Assembly: GCA_019137255.1 (NCBI GenBank)
Contig: WPDH01000253.1
Span: forward strand, 1 to 10,082
Source: Corinectria fuckeliana
Taxonomy: Eukaryota > Ascomycota > Sordariomycetes > Hypocreales > Nectriaceae
Reading direction: 5' to 3'
DNA length: 10,082 bases
The notes under the pieces are model-generated. The model was not told where the DNA came from and did no database searches. It saw nothing but the letters and a program-made list of their open reading frames with translations. Of this stretch, positions 1 through 6,416 are shown in pieces (position 1 is the first letter of the stretch; the number at the start of each line of letters is the position of its first letter). Both the position numbers and the translations under genes were made by a program.

Positions 1-235
1 AGCTATTATAATAATAAGACTATAATAAAGCTATAATACTAACAGCTAAAAAACAAATATATTAATAAATCTTAAAAAGAATATATATTAGTAATATATT
101 TAAGACTTAAAGCTAATATAAGCTTAATAAAAAGCCTAAAGAGAAGCTACTTATAGAGATATTAAAAAGAGAAGAAAAAGAGGAAAATATTATAGTCTAA
201 GAGACTAAATAATAAGTAATAATAAAGATCTATAT

Positions 236-260
236 AGCTGCTAATAGCTGCTAATAGCTG
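236..260. repeat. Short tandem repeat, 10-bp unit AGCTGCTAAT
   Basis: Two and a half perfect copies of AGCTGCTAAT lie head to tail. It is a minor low-complexity feature inside the A/T-rich block, with no sign of function. Confidence 0.6.
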
Positions 261-480
261 TTAAGTATTAAGTTTATACTAGCCTTTAGCTACTAATAAC
301 TATACTACTAGCTAACCTATTAATAGTTAGCTAACTTATTAATAGCTAGTTTTATCTACTTAAAATCCTAAGCTTTTAGCTATAACTGTAAAGTAACTTA
401 AATATACCTAGCTAATATAATTTTAATACTTAACTACTTTACTCTTATAGTAGACTAAGTGCTTAATATTTAGTTAACTA

Positions 481-590
481 TTTCTCTCTTTTTTACCTCT
501 TTTTTCCTTTTTCTCTTTTTTTCTTATCTTTTTTTCTCTTTCCCTCTTTTTAATTTTTTCCTAGCCCTCTAGGAAATAAGATAACTTTAG
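481..590 (-). pseudogene. Decayed frame with a Lys/Arg-rich tail, unknown element
   Basis: The plus strand here is a long pyrimidine tract. Read on the minus strand in one frame it gives a strongly basic peptide with pieces such as RARKKLKRGKEKKR and KKRKRKKEVKKRE. The stops inside it are TAG and TAA, as expected if CAG and CAA codons lost a C to T. A basic C-terminal tail is common in Fot1/pogo transposases, and the decayed transposase on the right of this window also has one (7884-7955). This may therefore be the tail of a second element lying in the opposite direction. I could not find the catalytic motifs at the expected distance upstream on the minus strand, so the family is open. Confidence 0.3.
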
Positions 591-746
591 TTCTAGTAAA
601 AAGACTATTTACTTATATATAGTAATAGTATAAGAGGCTTAACCTAGGTCTATTATATAAAAGATATAAGTTTTTATCTAATTTTATAGTTTTTCTTATA
701 TTTATATAAAATAAAAGTACTATTTACCTTTTAGGTTTATAAAGTA

Positions 747-768
747 TAAATAAATAAATAAATAAATA
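747..768. repeat. (TAAA)n microsatellite
   Basis: Five and a half perfect units of TAAA. Simple-sequence repeat within the A/T-rich block. Confidence 0.8.
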
Positions 769-1780
769 GGTTACTATATACTTTAAGAAATCTTATAAGA
801 ATTTTATCCTCTTTTAGGGCTTTTTATAACTTAATTTAATATAGAGCTTTTTAAACCTTTTTAAAGTCTATTATTAGGTATTTATAGCTTAACTTAGGTT
901 TAAGTATCTTAAAAGGTAAAATAAAAGAAAGGTTAGAGTTATTTACTTAAGGTTTAAAAAAGAACTTTCTTACTAAGATCTTAGTTTTATTTATATAAAG
1001 TATTACTAGCTTAGGTTAGTTTTAGTAAATAAGAGGTAAAAGTTATAAAAGAGTTATAATAGTTTTACTATATAGTTTAGCTTATCTTTTTATATTTTAA
1101 AATTATATTATATTATACTATAAGAGCTTAATTAGAAGTTTTCTTTAGAGAGTATACTATATATTTTATATATATTAGTCTTATACTATATATACCTTAA
1201 AGTATATATACTAGTTAGCTAAGTAGCTAGTTTATTAGGCTATATAATATACTTACTTAAGTTTAAAAGTTATTTTAGCTATTTTACTATTTTACTAAGA
1301 GTTATAATAAGATCTAGGTTTTTTTTACTTTAGGGTTATATATTTTATAATTATAGTAAGTTACTTAAGAAGCTATTTAACTTTTATATTTACAGCTTTT
1401 AAGGTGGTTATTATACTGCTAGATATATAATAGAGATAAACTAGAATTTTAAACTTAAGATAAATAAAAACCTAAAGTAAATATTTAAAATATAAAATAA
1501 GTAGCCTCTTATATAATAGCCTAATAACTACTTATATAACACTTAGATTATAATAAACCTAATAATAAGCTGTATTATTTTTATACAGTTTATAAATTAC
1601 TATATATATAGGAAAAATAATAAACTTTTTATTATAAAAATTAACACCTTAGAATAAGACTTAGAGGGGGAGAGAATAATTATAATAGTTAGTATTAATA
1701 CTATTAACACTTAATATAAGCCTTTAAGACTTAACCTTAAGGCTTGCCTAAATAGTAAGCTAGTAGCTCTTTTAAGAGCG

Positions 1781-1811
1781 CTTAATAAGTACTTACTAAA
1801 TACTTATTAAG
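1781..1811. repeat. Perfect 11-bp inverted repeat
   Basis: CTTAATAAGTA (1781-1791) and TACTTATTAAG (1801-1811) are exact reverse complements around a 9-nt spacer. In DNA this A/T-rich such a match may be chance. It lies directly next to the only CpG of the left block. Confidence 0.5.
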
Positions 1812-2159
1812 TGAAAGCTTTATAATATACTAATACCTACCTTTATAATCTTTATATTTACACTCTAGTTAGACTAACTCTTATACTAGCTATTAAAAGG
1901 TTACTATTTAAAGCTGTTACTTTACTTAGCTTTTAGTAAAGTATACTTTTTCTCTTTTTATAATTTAAACTTACTCTTTATCTCTTATCTTACCTTATCT
2001 AAGCTGTTATAACAGCTCTTATCACTTAAAATTTAATTCTATTAGCTAGTAAATATCTAAAAGTACTATGTTTAGTATCTAATAGCTATTAGAGCTAAAC
2101 TGTGCTTTTTATAATTACTTAAATATTAATTTTATTTATATATTTCTATTTTTAGTTTA

Positions 2160-2460
2160 CAGCTTTAGTTAGTAGTTAGTTTTCACTAGCTGTATATTTT
2201 ACTAATAAATTAGTAGTTTAGTTAGTAGTTTTTTCTTAACTAGCTTACTTTTTAATTAGTTAAATTATATTATAATTAGTTAGTTAGTTAACTAAGATTT
2301 TTTCTATTAGTTAGTTAGTTAATTACTAAATTAGCTAGTAGTTAGTTAGTTAGTAGTTTAAAAATTAACTAGCTTATTTTAACTAGTAGTTAATTAACTA
2401 GTAGTTATTTAAACTAGCTTACTAACTAGCTCACTAGTTACTAATTTACAACTTTATAAC
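2160..2460. repeat. Low-complexity TTAG/CTAG-rich tract
   Basis: Runs such as TTAGTTAGTTAG and repeated ACTAGT or CTAGTAGTTA words dominate these 300 bases, right up to the edge of the G/C-balanced island. The units are irregular, so this is not a clean microsatellite. It could be a mutated simple repeat or the low-complexity end of a decayed element. Confidence 0.5.
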
Positions 2461-2742
2461 TAATATAACACCCCTAGTATAACTCCACTAGGACGCATTA
2501 ATTAGTGATCATATTAGCTGCCCCAGCTGTGCGTCTAGGGACGATAGGCAAAATCGAGAAAGACGAAACAAATAACAATAACAAACAGAGATATGTTGTA
2601 TCAGATCAAACCTGCTCGTGAATTAGACCTGCCTGTCCGGATGCGTTTATTAACTGTGACTACTAGCGCTATTAGTTAGGTGTTGACATTCTAATAGTTG
2701 GATGTCTTCTACCGAGGTAAGGTGCAATAGTGGAGCAAAAGC

Positions 2743-3081
2743 ATGTACTATGTACATATTGTTTGTACCTCCCTGCTGACTTCGGCTACGGCTACGGTTT
2801 GTTGGTCAGGTACAACAAACGGTGAATGTGTTCGGCTGCGGGTGCCGCGGGTGTCGCTCTTATCACCGCGCTCTCTTTGGGCGACCGTGCCGCGCGCGGC
2901 GATGGTTTTTGGTTTTCTTGGCGCCGCAGCTAGTTCAGCTGCCTATGCTCCGTACTCCGCCGATGCCGCGTGGCCCACGGAATACGAGTCACTGAAAGGC
3001 CCGATGCCAGCTTGGATGACAAACCGAGGTGATAATGCCTGTCTCTCGCAACACTTGACTAGACTACTTGCACCCATTTAG
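2743..3081 (+). CDS. Weak ORF, 112 codons, possibly not a gene
   Basis: I do not recognise this protein. Its first half (MYYVHIVCTSLL) looks like translated non-coding DNA. From the internal Met at 2902 the frame reads more like protein, with a short hydrophobic, Ala-rich start (MVFGFLGAAASSAAYA) that could be a secretion signal, then an acidic and aromatic stretch (WPTEYESLKGPMPAWM). No family motif follows and the frame ends at 3081. It may be a small secreted protein, the N-terminal fragment of a broken secreted enzyme, or chance. An alternative model runs in another frame: ATG at 2702, a 93-nt intron at 2717-2809 (GTAAGG donor, CTGAC, CAG acceptor), then a Cys-rich start ending at a stop near 2971. 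Neither model is compelling. Confidence 0.15.
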   Translation: MYYVHIVCTSLLTSATATVCWSGTTNGECVRLRVPRVSLLSPRSLWATVPRAAMVFGFLGAAASSAAYAPYSADAAWPTEYESLKGPMPAWMTNRGDNACLSQHLTRLLAPI

Positions 3082-3096
3082 CTCTCAGGATACCTC

Positions 3097-3118
3097 GGTG
3101 CCTAAGAGAGCAGGCACC
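3097..3118. repeat. 7-bp perfect hairpin
   Basis: GGTGCCT (3097-3103) pairs with AGGCACC (3112-3118) around an 8-nt loop. It lies just after the weak ORF ends at 3081. No function can be assigned. Confidence 0.45.
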
Positions 3119-3269
3119 AGCACATCCCAGAGCATCTAAGGGATACATACTACGAAGAGCGCACATATTCCTAGCGCCTACAAGCAAGTCTCTTGTTCCT
3201 GTGATCGTCTTATTTACCTTTTTTGTAGACAACCAACAACATATGAAGGGCCATACATATGTATAAGTG

Positions 3270-3286
3270 TTTTTTTTTGGGGGGGG
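3270..3286 (+). repeat. T9-G8 homopolymer junction
   Basis: Nine T followed directly by eight G. It sits 6 bp after a perfect 12-bp palindrome (ATACATATGTAT, 3253-3264). The stretch is prone to replication slippage and sequencing error, so its length should be treated with care. Confidence 0.7.
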
Positions 3287-3785
3287 TATTTTTCACATCT
3301 TGCTCGCTCACTGGTGTGTATCAATGGTTACTACGGATAGTCGGTGGTCACGATAGCGGTAAACGATGATTATAATGATTGGTCGCACACGTGAAGTTGA
3401 AATATTTGCTTAACAGTACACTAGCGGCCGCTTTGAGTGGGAAGCAGAGCCTACCCCGCACCTTGAGCCTCTGTTAGAGAATTAGTGAGGGTGTTTAATA
3501 TCACATGCTAATTGCACACTATCGTCTAGTGTGCTTATGCAAGATATGTCAAAAGCTATATGGATGAATGCTTCCCTTATTGTGCCCCTCTGGCCCTCTG
3601 GGTGGGGTTCCAATCACAATTCTCCAACTATTGATTCTGTCAAAATGTGTGCGTGCGGTATATTATTTTATGAGGTCCGTATTGAGGCGATCGCATGCGC
3701 GGGGTCATGCGTCCCTAGACCCGCCCAACACGTTGGTGCCTCAGTTTCACTGCATCTTGGGGTTCACTCCCCCATCATCGTAATA

Positions 3786-3886
3786 AGGCCTACTCAGGCT
3801 TCAAGTATATCCACCCATCGATATCATATCAGCATCCATCACCAACTATTACCAACTGTCACAAATTCTCCCCACAAAGCCTCACC
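3786..3886 (+). promoter_or_regulatory. Probable 5' leader of the coiled-coil gene
   Basis: The hundred bases before the ATG at 3887 are rich in C and A with few G, with repeated ACCAACTATTACCAACT-like words, ending in CCTCACC directly before the ATG. This is the usual look of filamentous-fungal 5' untranslated leaders, and CACCATG is a strong fungal start context. No clear TATA box or CCAAT box can be fixed. Confidence 0.45.
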
Positions 3887-4195
3887 ATGCCAAGCATCAG
3901 TGAGGAGCGCAAACGCGACCTCGATGTCAAGATCCAACGAGAGCAAGACCTGAGGCAAAAGCTCGAGGACCAGCGCCGCAAGATGGAAAGGATCATGGCT
4001 CAGATGGACCAGGCGACCCGTGACCAAATCTCCTCGTCGACGGACGCCGCGAGGACGAGACGAGGAAAGGGACCAGTAATGAGCAGCATCGAGGCGGAGC
4101 TAGAAGCACAGGAGTTGGCCGTCCAGAGATTGGAGACGCTTTATCGTGAAGCACGGGAGGAGCGGGAGCAGTGGGAGGCATGGAGCAAGACTTGA
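3887..4195 (+). CDS. Small coiled-coil protein of unknown function
   Basis: A single exon encodes 102 residues, very rich in Glu, Arg, Gln and Lys. Residues 5-47 (from SEERKRDLDVKIQREQ to MDQATRDQ) and 66-101 (from SSIEAELEAQELAVQ to REQWEAWSK) are two predicted amphipathic helices with coiled-coil spacing. A Ser-, Thr- and Arg-rich linker at 48-65 (with RTRRGKG) joins them. There is no signal peptide, membrane segment or Cys, so an intracellular adaptor or helical hairpin is plausible. The start is favoured by the CTCACCATGC context and by the C/A-rich leader. The family is not recognised. The gene faces the kinase gene, stop to stop, with 40 bp between them. It could also be a helical fragment of a longer spliced protein, but nothing coding-like is seen directly upstream. 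Confidence 0.7.
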   Translation: MPSISEERKRDLDVKIQREQDLRQKLEDQRRKMERIMAQMDQATRDQISSSTDAARTRRGKGPVMSSIEAELEAQELAVQRLETLYREAREEREQWEAWSKT

Positions 4196-4235
4196 CTTGA
4201 TCCGTTTGGCCTTGAGAGTTTGATTGTTTATTAGT
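4196..4235. terminator. 40-bp gap between convergent stop codons
   Basis: This gap must serve the 3' ends of both genes. On the minus strand an AATAAA hexamer (plus-strand TTTATT, 4227-4232) lies only a few bases past the kinase stop. I see no matching hexamer on the plus strand in the gap. The 3' untranslated regions therefore probably extend into the opposite coding sequence and overlap as antisense RNA. Confidence 0.35.
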
Positions 4236-5871
4236 CTACTGGCAGAATCTAAAGCAAGTTGCATGAAGCCATCGCCAGGGCCTTGAGGAGCCAAGAATGA
4301 AACCCCCTCCGCAGATGAACAAGATAACCAGTCCCGGTACGAACCCAGTTACGCAGAATCTTCTCTCCCACGCCGCCACCGATTGAAAGACCCGAGAAGA
4401 GAGCTCGGAGAGGCCAGCCGGAAGCCAACCGGTGGTATGTGCGCATCTCACACGCGCAAGACGCTGGACATGGGCCTTATATGCCTCGCCGTCGCGGACC
4501 TTCCTCGCAACCAAGTCCGCTCGACGGGGATCCCTCCCTATGAAGTCCCGAACGCGCTCCTCCAAACCTTCCAAGTTCCCCTGGTTGTGCATAAGCCAGT
4601 CCACGTGCGTCCAGCTCTCCAAGGCGTTGGCGACGAGGAAACCCTGCCTCTCCTGCGCGCCATTCCACTCGTCTGCGAGCATCGTGCTGCCATATGCCTC
4701 AAGCTCCCTCTGCCGGACGACGTCAAGGAAGTCTTGCAGCGTTCTGAGAAAGCGATTATAGAACAGGGGCCGGGAGAGCAGCGTTAGATCGGCATACTGC
4801 AGCCAGAGCGGGGGCTTAAAGAATTGACGTGGGACGACGCGACTCCATTCCCAGTCCAGGACGCTAATAATGCTCCCTTGGTCGTTGATAAGAAGATTAA
4901 ATGGCTGGAAATCTCCATGAACTAGCACGAAAGGGCCCTGATCATCATTTTCAGCTCGCCAATCCTTTACATGCTTGCGGAAGCTGTGCAGATGATAGAG
5001 ATATTCCTCGCCTATGCCATCACCCTCAAGGACGCTGCTTCGACTCTCGGCGAAGGCATTGTCCGCAAGATCGTGCAGCATATCAATATAGTTGCTAGCA
5101 GATCGCAACGGGCCTCCTCCGCCGTATCGGGCGAGGACTTGTGACGGCCGCAAGCCCTCTAGCGCCTGTGCATTTAGGTCCATGGTCGCGATCGGGTTGC
5201 CGACGGTAAAGCTGCCGTCTTCTCGGCACATCAGGCGGCCGATGGCATCCAATTCCAACCTCCTGAGCTGGATGAAGATATCGGCCAGGGAGGTGTAGAA
5301 CTGCATCTGTCGTTCTGGCGTGAATTCTTGATATGTCTTATGCGAGAGCTTCTCGCCCTCGACGAACTCGAGGATCATGAAGGTTGGGAAAGGTTTGGAC
5401 TTATCGTCGATGGCATATGCGATTACGTTCGGTATGGGGATCGACGTCCTTTCGGAAACCAGCCTAAGGGACCCTCAACTGTCAGCGTCCTGGCATGAAT
5501 AATTCCTCCAGTCTTTTCCAATTCGCTCACTTCATAGCGGCGATTTCGCCTTCCAGCTTCTTGTCCGCGCCAAACGGTAGGTACGGGGTCAACGGGACCC
5601 GCACAACCCACTTGTCCCATGCTCCCGGAGATGAAGACAAGGACGAAGACGAAGACGGGGGAAAGCGAATGAAGTAGCAGATATTATAGCTCCCACGGAT
5701 AGGTTCCTGGAAGAACTCGCCGTCGGATTGGCTGGGGTGGTACGAGGCGGCGAGTCGGCGAACGTCGTCTGTGCGGATAGACTGGATGAACTGGTCGCGT
5801 GTGTCGCGCAGCTGCTTCTCGATGATTTCATCTTGGAGATGAGTGGGAGCGTTGTTGGCTGTCTCAACCAT
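4236..5871 (-). CDS. APH/choline-kinase-fold phosphotransferase, two exons
   Basis: Joining exon 1 (5871-5531) and exon 2 (5463-4236) gives 522 residues. The protein has the aminoglycoside-phosphotransferase fold, a kinase-like family widespread in filamentous fungi, mostly with unknown substrates. Visible marks are the nucleotide loop region RGSYNICYFIRF (59-70), the strand WVVRVP (88-93), SIPIPNVIAYA (121-131), the hinge-like MILEFVEG (143-150), the catalytic loop VHGDFQPFN (295-303, Asp298 and Asn303), and the metal-binding LDWEWS (316-321, Asp317). A Ser-rich insert lies at 73-81. ATG 5871 has a good context (A at -3, G at +4); an in-frame ATG at 6003 would add 44 low-complexity residues and has a poorer context. 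Residues 453-522 run past the usual fold and contain a hydrophobic stretch (485-505), so the 3' end is less certain. A bacterial-type drug-resistance role should not be assumed. Confidence 0.88.
5464..5530 (-). other. Intron of the phosphotransferase gene, 67 nt
   Basis: On the minus strand the donor is GTGAGC at 5530-5525, the branch site GCTGAC at 5486-5481, and the acceptor TTAG ends at 5464. The branch A is about 18 nt from the acceptor. Removing the intron joins AA and G into the Lys codon of residue 114 and gives EIAAMK-LVSERTSIPIP without a stop, matching the usual order in this family (EVATMRY-then-TSIPIP type). Without splicing the frame stops at TGA directly after Met-Lys. Length and signals are typical of filamentous ascomycetes. 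Confidence 0.9.
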
Positions 5872-6065
5872 TCTGCCTAAATAACCATGACGAGCACAGG
5901 GAGCATGGTGAGGAATCGGGTGAGCCGCAGCGCCATTCTCACAGTACTGCGGCTTTGTTGAAGTGAGACCGCACTGAAGGTGGGGCGGGGCCAAAGGCCA
6001 CATTTGCGTCTATGTTTGTGCCTTGCTGCCTGGCGTGCTCTCGGAGCTGATTCAGGCTGTAATTA

Positions 6066-6098
6066 TGCCCCACCCCAAATGCACACGCTGCTTGTCGC
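6066..6098 (+). repeat. G/C-rich element, copy 1 (TGCCCCACCCC core)
   Basis: TGCCCCACCCC at 6066-6076 is followed by a short A/T triplet, then GCACACGCTGC and TGTCGC. The same order of blocks recurs at 6313-6346. It could be a transposon end, a MITE end or a protein-binding motif. Confidence 0.5.
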
Positions 6099-6312
6099 TA
6101 CGCACGGTATCAGCCACACCGCGCCACACAGAAGTTCATTCAACATGTCACGTATATTAATACTGTACATATGGGAAAAGATCTTGTGATTGCGAGACGA
6201 GCGGAGACCTGTCCTTTATGCTAAACAAGTGCTGCTATAATGATAAATACCCTGCGCTAAACAGGGCAGGCTTAATCTAGAGAGCTTTAGAGTTGTGACC
6301 CACCTTTTTGTG

Positions 6313-6346
6313 TGCCCCACCCCTTTGCGCACCGCTGCGCGACGCG
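6313..6346 (+). repeat. G/C-rich element, copy 2 (TGCCCCACCCC core)
   Basis: The 11-bp core is identical to copy 1 and is followed by TTTGCGCACCGCTGCGCGAC. It ends about 70 bp before the decayed transposase frame begins, right at the island edge. It may be the surviving outer end of that transposon, but no matching inverted end was found on its far side. Confidence 0.5.
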
Positions 6347-6416
6347 CTTCTGTAATTATTATTATAACACTCACTTATAACTTTACTAACTGTTATTTAA
6401 ATTCGCCTAGATTTTT

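Larger units (their letters stand above)
1..2470. repeat. A/T-rich, CpG-depleted block, probably RIP-mutated repeat DNA
   Basis: This block is built almost entirely of A and T, with remaining C mostly in CpT or CpC and remaining G in the matching contexts. By eye I find a single CpG in about 2.46 kb (near 1779). All six frames are cut by stops, mostly TAA and TAG, and no intact gene is present. RIP in Pezizomycotina turns C into T, chiefly at CpA, in duplicated DNA, which fits. The block probably consists of one or more decayed transposons, but apart from a Lys/Arg-rich frame on the minus strand (481-590) I cannot assign a family. The edge with the G/C-balanced island is abrupt, at about 2465-2490. 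Confidence 0.8.
2471..3886. other. Left part of the G/C-balanced island, no well-supported gene
   Basis: Base composition returns to normal here and both CpG and CpA are common, so this DNA has not been heavily mutated. I see a weak ORF at 2743-3081, a 7-bp hairpin at 3097-3118, a 12-bp palindrome at 3253-3264, and a T9-G8 run at 3270-3286. The frames open from 3531 to about 3953 have no protein-like pattern. The last 100 bases are the probable promoter and leader of the coiled-coil gene. The stretch may hold regulatory DNA, an unrecognised spliced gene, or relics. Confidence 0.6.
5872..6355 (-). promoter_or_regulatory. Upstream region of the phosphotransferase gene and right end of the island
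   Basis: This stretch of about 480 bp has no supported gene. It must hold the kinase promoter, read leftwards, but I cannot fix a TATA or CCAAT box. It contains a G/C-rich TGGGGCGGGGCC run near 5979-5990, two related G/C-rich elements at 6066-6098 and 6313-6346, and a CCCTG/CAGGG mini-hairpin at 6250-6266. The sequence then switches to A/T-rich DNA at about 6350. Confidence 0.45.

Noticed and set aside
1781..1811. Inverted repeat as an RNA gene or terminator
   Set aside because: No tRNA-like cloverleaf or flanking gene; such matches are expected at this base composition.
1..2470. Mitochondrial DNA or a centromere as the source of the A/T-rich sequence
   Set aside because: The right-hand block contains a nuclear-type transposase with RIP-like transitions, and composition switches sharply to an intron-bearing nuclear gene. 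A pericentromeric place cannot be excluded but nothing supports it here.
3424..3433. NotI-like GCGGCCGC site next to CTAG, as in cloning vectors
   Set aside because: An isolated 8-mer in G/C-balanced DNA with no vector-like sequence around it.
3531..3953. 140-codon plus-strand ORF overlapping the start of the coiled-coil gene
   Set aside because: Its sequence is rich in His, Ser, Cys and Pro in no pattern, covers the C/A-rich leader of the next gene, and has no family motif. It reads like translated promoter DNA.
4383..4787. 134- and 109-codon plus-strand ORFs inside the kinase gene
   Set aside because: They are antisense to exon 2 of the phosphotransferase, whose catalytic motifs make the minus strand the coding one.
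4236..5378. Treating the 380-codon minus ORF as a complete gene starting at the Met of MILEFVEG
   Set aside because: That would lack the N-terminal lobe with the nucleotide loop, which is present upstream and joins in frame after removal of the 67-nt intron.
4236..5871. Bacterial-type antibiotic-resistance phosphotransferase gained by transfer
   Set aside because: It has a fungal intron, and the motif details are of the kind common in fungal members of the fold. Substrate cannot be read from sequence.
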